Source of the DNA: Candidatus Heimdallarchaeota archaeon
Lineage (GTDB): Archaea; Asgardarchaeota; Heimdallarchaeia; Heimdallarchaeales; Heimdallarchaeaceae
Reading direction: 5' to 3'
NCBI GenBank assembly: GCA_030668875.1
Contig: DAOVER010000020.1
Location: 1 to 58,529 of the forward strand
DNA length: 58,529 nucleotides
Shown: piece after piece, positions 1-10,400 of the stretch
Layout: each line of letters starts with the position of its first letter
How positions within the stretch are numbered: the stretch's first letter is position 1
Notes under the pieces: model-generated
What the model was told of the DNA's origin: nothing
What the model saw: only the letters and a program-made list of their open reading frames with translations
Databases searched by the model: none
Program-made: the position numbers and the translations under genes

Positions 1-108
1 ACTTTCCTATATAAACTCGTAGAAAAATGGAAGAAAATTGGAGAGGTATTAACCATCACCACCTCAACATGCAATGGGGGACAACTCAGAGACTTCTGGC
101 AAGATTGA
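1..108 (+). CDS. C-terminal tail of an unidentified gene (5' end outside window)
   Basis: Frame 1 is open from the first base to a TGA at 106-108, giving 35 residues that end in LRDFWQD. The stretch is basic and hydrophilic, with one cysteine. There is no start codon, so it is either the end of a gene that begins outside the window or a chance open frame. I do not recognise the family. Confidence 0.3.
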   Translation, partial: TFLYKLVEKWKKIGEVLTITTSTCNGGQLRDFWQD

Positions 109-514
109 ATAAGATTTTAATCATCTGTTGCTAACGGTCTCAATCTTTTTCACTAAGTAAAGCACACAATTCTTACTTTTACGTTTCGAAAATCAATTTT
201 TGTCTTTCTGCTTATCTTTTGACATGAATTAACACCTTTAATCACAGTGTTCAGTAGAACAGTAAATTAGAAAGACCTGTTCCAAACCGAAAAAAGAATT
301 CCAATCAACTTTCACACTTTATTTGGTTATTACCAAATGAACAATGCACAGCTTTATTCTCTATCAAGTCAGGCTTTTCATAATTGTGTCACTTTCAAAA
401 TCTGTGTTATTATCTGATGCAAGTAACTATAGTTAAAACTTCTTAAGATTTGTTGAAAAATGAAAAAAAGTGAGAGCATGAAACTCTCATGCGATTATGT
501 CAATATTTGTCTTT
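109..514. other. Intergenic, no gene seen
   Basis: About 400 AT-rich bases between the possible gene tail at the left edge and the 3' end of the broken minus-strand gene. No open frame with a ribosome binding site, no clear hairpin and no tRNA-like sequence is visible. Confidence 0.6.
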
Positions 515-1012
515 TTAATTTGGTATCAGTAATGTTGCTTCGAAATAATTAACGATTACATTGCCATAGATTATACCATTAAGTTTCATGCCTTTGAAGT
601 CTTCAAAACCTTGTAGAGAATATTGGCCTGTAAGTTCCCCATTAATGACTCTAATGCTCTTTTTTCCATAAAAGTAGCCAGATAGTTCACCCCAGGTGAA
701 ATACATCCAGCTTTCTCCATTAACTATTACTTCTCCACATTGATCATCTTTTACGTGGAAAAGGGACTCAGTATAACCTGATATCTCCTCAGTTCCTATG
801 GTTCCTTCTAACCAATGAATATCATAGTAATCTTTTATGTGTACTATTCCATCTTCAATGTGGTCTATTGTATATTCAGGAGGTTGAGCTATCACTTCCA
901 TGGCATAGAACTCTAGTTTTTGTGCTGGCGCAGCATGGCTAAGTGTCGGTAATAGAAACGCACCAATTAATAAGGTTTAAGCAAAAACGATTGCTATTTT
1001 ACTTTTTCTCAT
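515..1012 (-). pseudogene. Small secreted protein, interrupted by TAA in the signal peptide
   Basis: The natural start is the ATG at 1012, preceded at good spacing by an AGGTGAG ribosome binding site. Translation gives MRKSKIAIVFA, then a TAA (977-979), then TLLIGAFLLPTLSHA in the same frame. Apart from the stop this is a classic basic/hydrophobic signal peptide with an AxA-like cleavage region. The mature part (about 130 residues) is acidic and beta-strand rich, with no motif I recognise. A promoter-like TATA element at 1050-1073 is intact. A downstream ATG at 901 could give an unexported 128-residue product. Recent inactivation by one nonsense mutation or a sequencing error are the simplest explanations. 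Confidence 0.6.
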
Positions 1013-1049
1013 TTACTCACCTTTGTTTGTAACAACATTATTACAAATT

Positions 1050-1073
1050 ATATGTACCATTACCGATACATAT
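1050..1073 (-). promoter_or_regulatory. TATA-containing inverted repeat upstream of the broken secreted-protein gene
   Basis: ATATGTA (1050-1056) and its exact reverse complement TACATAT (1067-1073) are separated by 10 bases. On the minus strand the distal arm reads as a TATA-like box about 50-60 bases before the ATG at 1012. It is probably the core promoter, possibly with a symmetric binding site. Confidence 0.35.
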
Positions 1074-1250
1074 AACTCTTTTGCCTAATATGAACCCTGA
1101 AAGCACAAAATAACAAGAAATTCAGTAAAATATAATTCTGATCTCATTTTTTCAATAGAGAAATAACAGTCATCTAATAAGGTCCCTAGTATAAATCGTA
1201 ATGTAAGGCAAACAAATATCGATTTAAAGATTTCATTCGGTAAAATTGGT

Positions 1251-1276
1251 AGTAAGCCTTACTATTTATATTTAAA
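1251..1276 (+). promoter_or_regulatory. Palindrome abutting a TATA box, upstream of the PPC-repeat protein
   Basis: AGTAAG-C-CTTACT (1251-1263) is a palindrome with a one-base centre. It is immediately followed by TTTATATTTAAA (1265-1276), a good archaeal TATA box for the plus strand. The arrangement fits an operator placed beside the core promoter. A related GTAAGGCA motif lies at 1203-1210. Confidence 0.4.
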
Positions 1277-1414
1277 GCCTCTCCCTTCTTGGATATGTCT
1301 CCTAACAAGAAGAAGACCTTCATAACAAGGTAAATTTTGAGTGCCTTTCCCTATTTTTATGAGAAAGTTAAAATGTTTGTTAAGATAATTGTATTATTGT
1401 ACTAGGTGATAATT

Positions 1415-3055
1415 ATGGGTAGAACAAAAGAATTGTATACTATTCTTCTTGCATTATTCTTGTTATATGCAATTACTACAACCTCATTTCAATCAAGTCT
1501 AACATTTTCATTTATAGACTCTAGTGATACAACTCATGAAATTATGGCAACTCCTGATTCTTATGAAGACGATAATGATTTTACTTCTGCAAAAAATATT
1601 TCATTAAATTCTCTTCAAGAAAGAAGTATTTCAACAATTGATGATGTTGATTATGTTATGTTTACTCTAGACAGTTTCTATAGTATAGAAATTGAAACAA
1701 CAGGTACTTCATACGATACAAGGTTATGGGTTTTTGATTACAAACATAATCAAATAGCCTTTGATGATGATGGGGGGACTAATAAATTTTCAAAACTCTC
1801 TTTTGATATCTTCAAAGCAGGTCATTATTTTATCAAAATTGATGAATTTGGAAACGATGATGAAATAGAAAATTATAATCTAACTTTGTCTGCAACACTT
1901 ATTGTTGATCCTTACGTTGATGATACACCATATGATAGCTATTTTATAATTCTCAATTATAATTATGAAAGAAGTTTGTACCCAGTTGGAGATCATGATT
2001 ATTTTACTTTTACAATTTTCATTGAGTATAACATCACTTTAGAAACTACTGGAACAAGTGGCGATACGGTAATGTCTCTATTTACTGATCCTGAAGACGA
2101 AGTGACTTCAGAGATTGCTTATAACGATGATGGAGGTGTTGATCAATTTTCTAAGATTATTCTAACCAATTTACCTCCGGGTGTTTATTACATAAAAATA
2201 TGGAAATTCCAAGACAATGACGTAGTACTTAATTACACATTACACACTACGGGAACAAGTGACTATGGTGTTGATTTAGAAGGTCCAGAGGTGAACGTAT
2301 TTGCTCCCTTCCCTTCCACATCCAGTTCCTCAGAAATTATCTTAACTGCCTCTGCTACAGATCCTTCTGGTATTGATTCAGTTCAGGTACACTATAAGCT
2401 CAATGATGCTTCTTGGAAAACTATTGACATGATTAACGATATGGTTGTATATTATGGGATATGCATAGGACCACTTGAAGTGGGAGATAATTATACTTAT
2501 TATGTTACAGCTTATGACAATTCAGCAGCTAATTTCTTGACAACAGAGGATAACTCTGGTCTTTACTATAATTTCATCGTAAGTTCTAAGGACATCTCTG
2601 ATCCGTTGGAAAAAGATGATTCTCTTAACTATGCTCGAAGTATCGATATTAATTCAACAATTGAGAGAAGAATTTTTCCAGTTGGTGAAGTAGATTATTG
2701 TACTTTTAATTTAGCAGAGGAGTACAACATTGTTATAGAAACTTCTGGGACAAGTGGTGATACTGTGCTATTTCTATATGATGAAAATCTTACTCTTATA
2801 GCTGTAAATGATAATAGTGGAGTGGATTCATTTTCAAAAATAATATTAACTCTAGAATCAGGTAATTACACTATTAGAATTGTGGAAAATGGAGACGATG
2901 ATGTTATCAACCATTATTCAATATCTTTGACTGTTTATGAAATCCCTGAAATCCACGAGTTTACTATACAATTGTCACTCTCTTTAATCTTGATTGTTAT
3001 TATTTCAACCTTCTTCATATTAAAGAATGATTGGAAAAGAAAAATGAAAAAATAG
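1415..3055 (+). CDS. Secreted, membrane-anchored protein with PPC-like repeats
   Basis: The ATG at 1415 is preferred over the in-frame GTG at 1406 because AGGTGAT (1404-1410) sits four bases upstream of it. The 546-residue product has an N-terminal signal/anchor helix. Three copies of a roughly 110-residue beta domain follow, of the bacterial pre-peptidase C-terminal (PPC) type. Each has the series DSYE/DD.., VDY..F.L, TTGTS.DT.L.L.D, a D/N-rich turn and FSKI...L..G.YYI.I. An immunoglobulin-like segment (about residues 295-390) lies between the second and third copies. A single C-terminal membrane helix and a basic tail anchor it. It is probably a cell-surface protein exposed outside the membrane. 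No catalytic domain is visible. It converges on the phosphoesterase gene, 10 bases away. Confidence 0.75.
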   Translation: MGRTKELYTILLALFLLYAITTTSFQSSLTFSFIDSSDTTHEIMATPDSYEDDNDFTSAKNISLNSLQERSISTIDDVDYVMFTLDSFYSIEIETTGTSYDTRLWVFDYKHNQIAFDDDGGTNKFSKLSFDIFKAGHYFIKIDEFGNDDEIENYNLTLSATLIVDPYVDDTPYDSYFIILNYNYERSLYPVGDHDYFTFTIFIEYNITLETTGTSGDTVMSLFTDPEDEVTSEIAYNDDGGVDQFSKIILTNLPPGVYYIKIWKFQDNDVVLNYTLHTTGTSDYGVDLEGPEVNVFAPFPSTSSSSEIILTASATDPSGIDSVQVHYKLNDASWKTIDMINDMVVYYGICIGPLEVGDNYTYYVTAYDNSAANFLTTEDNSGLYYNFIVSSKDISDPLEKDDSLNYARSIDINSTIERRIFPVGEVDYCTFNLAEEYNIVIETSGTSGDTVLFLYDENLTLIAVNDNSGVDSFSKIILTLESGNYTIRIVENGDDDVINHYSISLTVYEIPEIHEFTIQLSLSLILIVIISTFFILKNDWKRKMKK

Positions 3056-3065
3056 AAGGAAGAAT

Positions 3066-4616
3066 TTAGAATCTTTTCTTCTTCCATTTTTTATTTACCA
3101 AAGTTAGAACTACTAGTATTGAAAATACTCCAAGTAATCCCATCATTCCATCAAATAAGAAAGAGGATTCAGTTACTTCTTCGATAGCATAAAAGAAGAA
3201 TGTTTGGTTATTATTTAGTTCTACAACCTCATCAATTTGGTTTTCAGTATCTAATATAACAGAACAAGCGTATGTTCCATAATCTGGTGCAGTCCATGAA
3301 AATGTATAATTGTATATTTCACCAACATTCAAAGCTGGAACGGTTATATCCCGATGAGTATTGTTAAAGGTTTCAATCCTTGCGCTTGTTTCTTCAGTGA
3401 TATCAACTTCTCCAACATTTGCAATTGTGATGGTAATATCTTTTGTCTCACTTTTATTAAAATCATAATTGATAGGTAGACTTTCTACTCGTAAATCAGG
3501 TTTGGATACTTTGTTTATGTAAAACTTATCAATCGCAGTGTAATCTCCTCGAAATGCATGAAAAGCTAATTGATTTTCATAAGTCTCAATATATGTGGCA
3601 TGATAAACTGATTCAGCGATAATTGATTCGTTAATGGAATATGCAGGAATAAGAGAATATAATGGCGCTCCTGATGACCCAGCTACTATATACGTAACAT
3701 TATTGCTTTCTAATCTCTCATACCAATGATCATGGCCAGCGATAACCATGTCAACACCATATTCTTCATAAATTGGCACCAAAGTAGTATGAAGATCCTC
3801 GTAATCTCCATTATAATATCTTATAGAGGATGAGTAAGGAGGCCTATGCTGTACAACAATCTTCCAGGGGTAGTCACTGTGAGCTTCTAAATCAGCTCTC
3901 AACCAGTCTGCTTGTTCATCAAGAGATCCACCATAATCCTCAACACAAGTGTGAAGTCCAACAAAGTGAACAGGCCCATAGTTGAATGAATAGAATTCTT
4001 CTCTTCCAGGAAGTGCAAATACCTTATAGAAATTCGAATGATTTTTTTCATGATTACCAAGAACTGGCATAAATGGATTATTCTGAATTGCTGGTCCAAA
4101 ATCACTTAACCATCTATACCATTGTATGGTTTCTCTCCCTGCTTCAACCATATCTCCATCAAAAACTGAGAAATCATAATTTATATTACTGACTGCTTCA
4201 ACAATTTTCTTTCTTTCATCTCTCTGTGTTCTAGAATCACCCCATGCCACAAACTGAGCACTTTCGCTGCTGCCAGTTTTGAAAACTAATTCTCTACTCC
4301 AAGTAACCCCATCACCCACTCTATACTTATAAATAGTATTGGATGTTAAATCTGTGAGTTCTACTACATGCCATAATGCAGTTTCTCCAGTCTCTTCATT
4401 TTCTAGTACATCTTGAATTCCATATTGAACAATGGAAGCTGTTTCTTCAGATGTTTTCCATGAAATAGTCATGGTTGTAAGAGTATCATTTTGCCATGAT
4501 AGATGAATATAAGCAGGTGGTATGTCATTTGCGTAGATGCTATTTATACCTCCTAATAATGGAGATATGATTAAAATAAGCGAGAAAAAGAACAATTGTA
4601 CCTTTTTAAGTTTCAT
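3066..4616 (-). CDS. Purple acid phosphatase-like metallophosphoesterase, surface-anchored
   Basis: The 516 residues start with a signal peptide. An N-terminal fibronectin-III-like domain typical of purple acid phosphatases follows (TMTISWKT.., IVQYG). The calcineurin-like phosphoesterase core shows the metal-ligand motifs in order: WGDSR, DGDMVEAG, GNHE, QHRPPYS and AGHDHWYER. These supply the Asp, Asn and His ligands of a two-metal centre. After the catalytic domain comes a CARDB-like beta domain (DLRVESLP..., LNNNQ), then one membrane helix and a basic tail. The enzyme should hydrolyse phosphate esters outside the cell. The exact substrate cannot be read from sequence. It is encoded alone and converges with the PPC-repeat gene. 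Confidence 0.85.
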   Translation of the reverse strand: MKLKKVQLFFFSLILIISPLLGGINSIYANDIPPAYIHLSWQNDTLTTMTISWKTSEETASIVQYGIQDVLENEETGETALWHVVELTDLTSNTIYKYRVGDGVTWSRELVFKTGSSESAQFVAWGDSRTQRDERKKIVEAVSNINYDFSVFDGDMVEAGRETIQWYRWLSDFGPAIQNNPFMPVLGNHEKNHSNFYKVFALPGREEFYSFNYGPVHFVGLHTCVEDYGGSLDEQADWLRADLEAHSDYPWKIVVQHRPPYSSSIRYYNGDYEDLHTTLVPIYEEYGVDMVIAGHDHWYERLESNNVTYIVAGSSGAPLYSLIPAYSINESIIAESVYHATYIETYENQLAFHAFRGDYTAIDKFYINKVSKPDLRVESLPINYDFNKSETKDITITIANVGEVDITEETSARIETFNNTHRDITVPALNVGEIYNYTFSWTAPDYGTYACSVILDTENQIDEVVELNNNQTFFFYAIEEVTESSFLFDGMMGLLGVFSILVVLTLVNKKWKKKRF

Positions 4617-4741
4617 AATGGGACAATTGGCAATTTCATTTTAAATGTTATGTAGAATTTAAAGGAAAAATGAAGAGCTCAACTATCTTAACAAAAATTG
4701 TTGATATATAAAAGAATAGATAAAGGGAGAAAAGTTGATTA

Positions 4742-4906
4742 TTATTGCTCTCCAGCCATTTTAGCAGCTGCAAGTTTTCTTCTTATTCTTCTGCTTGAAA
4801 TAGATTGATTAATTGCTTTTATTCCCCAGAAAATAAGTCCAAAGACGAGAGTGAAAAATATTATTGAGAGGAAAACGCTAATGATAGAAGGAATAAATGT
4901 AACCAT
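4742..4906 (-). CDS. Small single-pass membrane protein, 54 residues
   Basis: The ATG at 4906 is preceded by AGGTGTT about eight bases upstream, and the frame runs 54 codons to TAA at 4742-4744. Residues 5-30 form one hydrophobic helix (SIISVFLSIIFFTLVFGLIF). A strongly basic tail (SSRRIRRKLAAAKMAGEQ) should stay in the cytosol. It lies between the phosphoesterase and biotin ligase genes on the same strand. Function is unknown. The ribosome binding site, membrane helix and basic tail make it a credible gene. Confidence 0.55.
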   Translation of the reverse strand: MVTFIPSIISVFLSIIFFTLVFGLIFWGIKAINQSISSRRIRRKLAAAKMAGEQ

Positions 4907-4972
4907 TTTTTGTAACACCTACATCAAGAATTTATCACACATTTTTAAACTTTAGGTTTGATATTTAAAGCA

Positions 4973-5722
4973 CTAATCTCTCTCCAATATCATTTCACTA
5001 TCGTCTATGTGTAATTGCAAGCTATCCTCTTCTTTTTCTAGATGAAGCTTTCCTGAACTATTAATTCCTCGACAGAAATATTGATTGCCGTTTTTCAATT
5101 TGATTTCCTTATCAAAATAATTCAATCTGCTATTAAATAAATCAATGATGTTAGAAAAGCTGTTATTGGATATTTCTACAGCAAATCTGAGAAGAGTATC
5201 AGATAATTTAGAGATAAATTTGTCTATGGTTAGATTTTGCTTATTTTCCAATTGAAGACTAATTGAGTTGTTTTTGCATTCCTTTGCAATATCGTCTATT
5301 TTGGAAAATAGATTTACCCCGATCCCTATTAAAAGAAACAATTTATCTCCAGAAAGGTATTCAATAAGAATACCCCCAAGTTTTTTATTACGAAAATATA
5401 TGTCATTTGGCCATTTGGTTTTAATCTCTAATCTGGTCTCTATTTCCAATACTTGTTGTACTGCAACTGCTGCTGCATAATGCATGAACAGAATCTGTTG
5501 TTCCGTTGCCTGTTTTTCTAAAGGTAAAGCATATGTTCCATAGAACCCACCTTTTGGTGATGACCATGTATTCTCTCCTCGACCTTTGCCTGATTTTTGT
5601 TCATCAGCAACTACTAGAAAAGGCTGTTCCAATCCTTCTTTAACGAATAACAAAGCTTTGTCCATTGTTGAATTTAAAATAGGATAATGTATGATGTTTT
5701 TTATTTGAGTTATTGACACCAT
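4973..5722 (-). CDS. birA: Biotin--[acyl-CoA carboxylase] ligase (BirA catalytic type)
   Basis: The 249-residue protein transfers biotin, via biotinyl-AMP, to the lysine of a biotin carrier protein. Diagnostic motifs are NSTMDKA near the N-terminus, the GKGRGENTWSS biotinyl-AMP loop, KWPND and LGGILIEY. A C-terminal SH3-like domain follows (about residues 205-249). It lacks the N-terminal DNA-binding domain of E. coli BirA, so it is a plain ligase rather than a repressor. It is divergent from the carboxyltransferase gene (96 bases apart), and the likely substrate, a biotin carrier with an EAMKM site, is encoded at 18229-18708. The whole set looks like one functional locus. No strong ribosome binding site is seen, and the mRNA may be leaderless. 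Confidence 0.9.
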   Translation of the reverse strand: MVSITQIKNIIHYPILNSTMDKALLFVKEGLEQPFLVVADEQKSGKGRGENTWSSPKGGFYGTYALPLEKQATEQQILFMHYAAAVAVQQVLEIETRLEIKTKWPNDIYFRNKKLGGILIEYLSGDKLFLLIGIGVNLFSKIDDIAKECKNNSISLQLENKQNLTIDKFISKLSDTLLRFAVEISNNSFSNIIDLFNSRLNYFDKEIKLKNGNQYFCRGINSSGKLHLEKEEDSLQLHIDDSEMILERD

Positions 5723-5818
5723 TAACCGGCAGAATTAGAGGTTGGTTAAAAAACTTCCTTCCTTATATTCTCATAAAAGAAGATGGTTTTTTTATTTGAG
5801 TGAATACAATGAACTTTA

Positions 5819-7396
5819 ATGTATCAGAAACCTAAGAATATTAATTACAAAAGTAATGATAAGAAGTTTTCCAAGCTCAATGAATTACGTGAAAAAAGTC
5901 AAGAGGGCGGAGGACAAAAACGAGTAAAGAATCAACATCAAAAAGGCAAGTTAACTGCAAGAGAAAGAATAGAGTTGCTTGTCGATGAAGGTTCCTTTGT
6001 CGAAATCGATTCTTTCGTTACTCATCAAAATACTAAGTTCGAAATGTCCAAAACAAAACCATTGGGTGATGGCGTTGTTTCAGGATTTGCTACAGTCCAT
6101 GGACGTCCTATATATCTATACAGTCAAGATTTTACTGTTTTCGGAGGTAGTTTGGGTAAAGCACAAGCTAACAAGATATGTAAGATAATGGATCTTGCAA
6201 TTAAAACTGGAAACCCAATTATAGGTTTGTTAGATTCCGGTGGAGCAAGGATTCAAGAGGGAGTAGATTCCTTAGCAGGTTATGGAGACATTTTTTATCG
6301 TAACACTCAAGCATCAGGAGTCATTCCCCAAATATCAGTAATCTTGGGACCATGTGCGGGAGGGGCAGTTTATTCTCCAGCATTAACAGATTTCATTATA
6401 ATGAATAAAACCAATTCCTTCATGTTTGTGACTGGTCCTGAAGTAGTTAAAGAGGTAACAGGGGAGGAAGTATCATTTTATGATCTGGGAGGAAGTGAAA
6501 TTCATGGTCGTAAAACAGGTGTGAGTCATCTTGCAGGAGACAATGAAGAAGCTACATTAGAATTAACCAAGAAACTTCTTTCATATTTACCAGCTAACAA
6601 TCTAGATGACCCACCCTCAATTAATGTTGATCTAAAAGAATTAGAAGAGGTAAATTTGTCCAGTTATATTCCAGGGGAAGAGAATGAACCCTATAATATG
6701 AAATCTATCATAGACAAAGTCGTTGATCCTAATAGTTTTTTTGAGCTTTCACCAGAATGGTCTAAGAATATCATTATAGGTTTTGCACGATTTAATGGAA
6801 GTACAACAGGGATTATTGCAAACCAACCATTATTTCTAGGTGGAGCTATTGATTTTAATGCAGCGGATAAAGCTTCAAGATTCATAAGATTCTGTGATTC
6901 CTTTAACATTCCTATTATAACTTTTGTTGATGTTCCTGGTTTCCTTCCAGGAATTAAACAAGAACATGAAGGGATAATTAGGCACGGAGCTAAATTGCTT
7001 TATGCTTATTCTGAAGCAACTGTTCCTAAAATATCCATTATAGTAAGAAAAGCTTACGGTGGAGCATATATCGTAATGGGCTCCAAACATTTGGGAACAG
7101 ATATCAATTTAGCTTGGCCAACAGCTGAAATAGCTGTGATGGGTGCAGAAGCTGCATGTAGAATCATCTACCGTTCGAAGCTTAAAACTGTAGAAAATCC
7201 AGCTGAAACATTAAAGAAATTTACAAAAGATTTCAAGGAAGAATTTGCCAATCCATATCAAGCAGCAGAATTAGGGTATATCGATAGAGTGATTCTACCA
7301 GAAGAAACGAGGAAGGAAATTGTAAACGCTCTAAGCTTACTACATAACAAGAGAGAACAGACTCCAAAAAGAAAACATGGAATCCCTCCAGTTTGA
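5819..7396 (+). CDS. Acyl-CoA carboxylase, carboxyltransferase (beta) subunit
   Basis: The 525 residues match the PccB/MmdA family, whose members transfer CO2 from carboxybiotin to acetyl-CoA or propionyl-CoA. Both crotonase-like halves are present, including GARIQEGVDSL, GPCAGGAVYSPA, VTGPEVV, DVPGFLPG and RKAYGGAY. In the Streptomyces enzymes the residue after GGAY helps set substrate choice (Asp in the propionyl-CoA enzyme, Ile in the one that also takes acetyl-CoA; established for PccB Asp422 and AccB Ile420). Here it is Ile418 (codon 7070-7072), which favours an enzyme able to make malonyl-CoA. The stop lies 10 bases before the megasynthase start, so the two are probably co-transcribed. 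Biotin carrier and biotin carboxylase are encoded 11 kb downstream on the other strand. Confidence 0.9.
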   Translation: MYQKPKNINYKSNDKKFSKLNELREKSQEGGGQKRVKNQHQKGKLTARERIELLVDEGSFVEIDSFVTHQNTKFEMSKTKPLGDGVVSGFATVHGRPIYLYSQDFTVFGGSLGKAQANKICKIMDLAIKTGNPIIGLLDSGGARIQEGVDSLAGYGDIFYRNTQASGVIPQISVILGPCAGGAVYSPALTDFIIMNKTNSFMFVTGPEVVKEVTGEEVSFYDLGGSEIHGRKTGVSHLAGDNEEATLELTKKLLSYLPANNLDDPPSINVDLKELEEVNLSSYIPGEENEPYNMKSIIDKVVDPNSFFELSPEWSKNIIIGFARFNGSTTGIIANQPLFLGGAIDFNAADKASRFIRFCDSFNIPIITFVDVPGFLPGIKQEHEGIIRHGAKLLYAYSEATVPKISIIVRKAYGGAYIVMGSKHLGTDINLAWPTAEIAVMGAEAACRIIYRSKLKTVENPAETLKKFTKDFKEEFANPYQAAELGYIDRVILPEETRKEIVNALSLLHNKREQTPKRKHGIPPV

Positions 7397-7406
7397 AGGT
7401 GATAAA

Positions 7407-10400
7407 ATGAAAACAATTGAACAAATAAAGAAAGAACTTAAAGTACGATATCCCATTTTGGGATATTCACCTAGAGGAATAGAAGATCCAAGTTTATCAA
7501 TAGCCCTTTCATCGAATGGTGGAATAGGTTTAATTGATCTTGAAGGCTTAACAGAAACTAAAACTAAAAAAATTATTTTCAAATGTCTTAAGGAGATTCC
7601 AACAGATAAACAATGGGGAGTAAGAGTATCTAATGAAGAACAGCTGAAGTGGTTATTAGACTTTGATAGTATTCCAATTATCATTATCTCTTCTAGCTTT
7701 GAAAATTATTCAAGGATAGATGAAAAACCTAAATGTAATTGGAAAATCGCAGAAGTTAATAATCTCACTGAGGCACATGAAAAAGCATCACAAGTAGACT
7801 TCTTTCTAGTTAAAGGAATAGAAGCTGGCGGGAAAGTAGGAGAGAAATCCTCTTTCATATTAATTCAAGAATTTTATGATTCTGGTTATCCTTTTCTGAT
7901 TCAAGGTGGGTTAGGCTATTACAATTTAGTAGGAGCTTTTATTGGAGGTGCTATTGGTGTTGTTCTTGAAGGACAACTGTATCTTCTTCCTGAATGTCCA
8001 TTGGATGATCAAACAAAGAATTACCTCGCCAGTCTTGATGAAAATGATACGTATCTGGTTGGAGAGGAATTAGATTTCAAATATCGATTAGCGGGGAAAA
8101 TAGCTAACCAGTCTATTAGAAATTTAAAGAATCTATCTAAGCAATCTGAAAAAGCAGTTGACATTTTACAAACAGTGGAAAATCTAGCAAAAGAATCTTT
8201 ATTCTTTGCTGATGAAAGTGTTAAAAATACACTATTACCTTTAGGTGTTGATGTTTGTTTTGCCAAATTCATAAAATCAAAATTTACCAATTTAGCTTCA
8301 TTTCTGGAAGGTATATCAGTTCTTATGAGAGAACAATTGGATTCTATTTCAAAAGAGTGGCCATTTGCAGAAAATAGTGATTTTGCACGAAGTATAGGAG
8401 TTCAATATCCAATAATTCAAGGTCCTATGGCAAATATCACTGACTACCCGAGTTTTGGTAAGGAGGTTTTAGCAAAAGGAGCGTTACCAGTATTTGCACT
8501 TGGTGGATTACTGAAAGATGAAGCTGAAGCAATGTTCCAAGAAATCCAGAAAACTTTTGATTCGAAGGATGTTTATGGTGGAGGTATAATAGGTTTAGAG
8601 GTGATTAAGGAAAGAAGAGAGGATCATATCGCTTTACTTCAGGAATACAATTCTCCAATATGTTTACTTGCTGCTGGGTCAGTCCAGCTTGCTAAAAGAA
8701 TCCAATCACTTGGTTTCAAAACACTATTTCATGCACCAGCATTGGCTTTGTTTAAAGATGCAGTGGATAATGATATCGAATACCTAATACTGGAAGGAAA
8801 TGAATGTGGAGGTCATATTGGCAATCAAACTTCCTTTATCTTATGGGAGAGTATTCTTCAATATCTTGATTCCATCCGAGACAAAGTAACCAATAAAATA
8901 AATGTCATTTTTGCTGGAGGAATTGCAGATGAAGTTGCATCAGCCATGCTTTCAGGTATGATTGGTTCTCATCTATCAGTTATCTCTCCAGGTATTCAGA
9001 TGGGTACTGGATATTTGTTTACAGAAGAAATCGTAGAAACTCAGGCACTAACCCAATTCTATCAAGAAAAATTGCTCAATTCTACACAGACCAAAGTTAT
9101 AGGTTCAACTGTAAATTCACGTGCTCGAGCAGTACCTACAATGTTCGTTCAAACAACTTTAGAACATGAACAAGAAAGATTGAGGCAAGGATTACCAATT
9201 AGAGAAAGAAAAGAATTGTATGAGAAAGATAACTTAGGAGCTTTAAGAATAGCTGCAAAAGGAGAAATGTGGAACAATGATCATGTTCCAGATGGAGATA
9301 CAACACAATTTGTTCCAATTTCATCAGATGTTCAACTTGAATCTGGAGTCTTTATGACGGGTGAAATTATTGGGAGAAAAAGGAATGTTTACCGAATAGA
9401 GGATTTGCATTTTGATGTAATTCAAAATGGTGAGTCATTCTTAGAAAACCAAATACGAAAAATAGAAACACTGATTGCAACATCTACAGGAACAGATGAA
9501 AAATTGGTTGACAAGATTAAATTGTCTACTAAAAACAAAATTGCTATCATAGGATTAGGCTGTGTTTTCCCTGATGCCTTGAATATTGAACAATATTGGA
9601 AGAATATTTTGAATAAGAAATACTCAATAACTGAGGTTTCCAAAGATAGATGGGATTCAAAATTATACTTCGATTCTGATAAGAATATTGAAGGTAAAAC
9701 ATATTCCAAAATAGGTGCTTTTGTCAAAGATTATAAGTTTGATTCAATTAAATATCGAATTCCTCCTAAAATGGCAGATCAGATGGATGATGTTCAAAAA
9801 TGGTCTTTAGAGGCAACAAGGCAAGCTTTGGAAGATGCAGGTCTACCTACTGATGGAAAAACCAGAACAAATATGGTTATTATAATTGGTAATTCTTTAG
9901 GAGGAGAAATTCAAAGATATACAAATAGAAGAGTCTTTTTCCCTGAAATTGAAGAGGTAATTAAGAATAATGACATTTTCCAAAAGTTAACTGTTTCTGA
10001 ACAAAAAGAATTTATTCAAAATTTAACAGAATCATATTCTCACAGATATCCAGCTGTTACAGAAGATTCCATGCCTGGAGAATTATCAAATGTTATAGCA
10101 GGAAGAATTGCAAATGTTTTCAATTTAACAGGAAAATCGATGACTACTGATGCTGCATGTGCATCTAGTATTGCTGCATTGGATACAGCGATAGCATCTC
10201 TTAATTCTAAAGACTATGACATCGCTTTAGTTGGGGGAGCAGATCGTTCAATGGATGTTTCTACTTATGTGAAATTCTGTAAAATTGGTGCTCTATCTGG
10301 AGTTGGATCCAGACCGTTTGATGAGAAAGCAGATGGTTTTGTTATGGGTGAAGGTGCTGGATTTATCGTCATCAAACGTTTAGAAGATGCTATTCGAGAT

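Larger units (their letters stand above)
1013..1414. other. Divergent intergenic region
   Basis: About 400 bases between divergent genes. It holds the inverted repeat at 1050-1073, a GTAAGGCA motif at 1203-1210, and the AGTAAG-C-CTTACT palindrome with its TATA box at 1251-1276. A leader of roughly 110 bases follows before the PPC-repeat gene. No coding frame is supported. Confidence 0.55.

Noticed and set aside
5808..5834. ATG upstream of the carboxyltransferase start
   Set aside because: It is in another frame and reaches a stop after eight codons.
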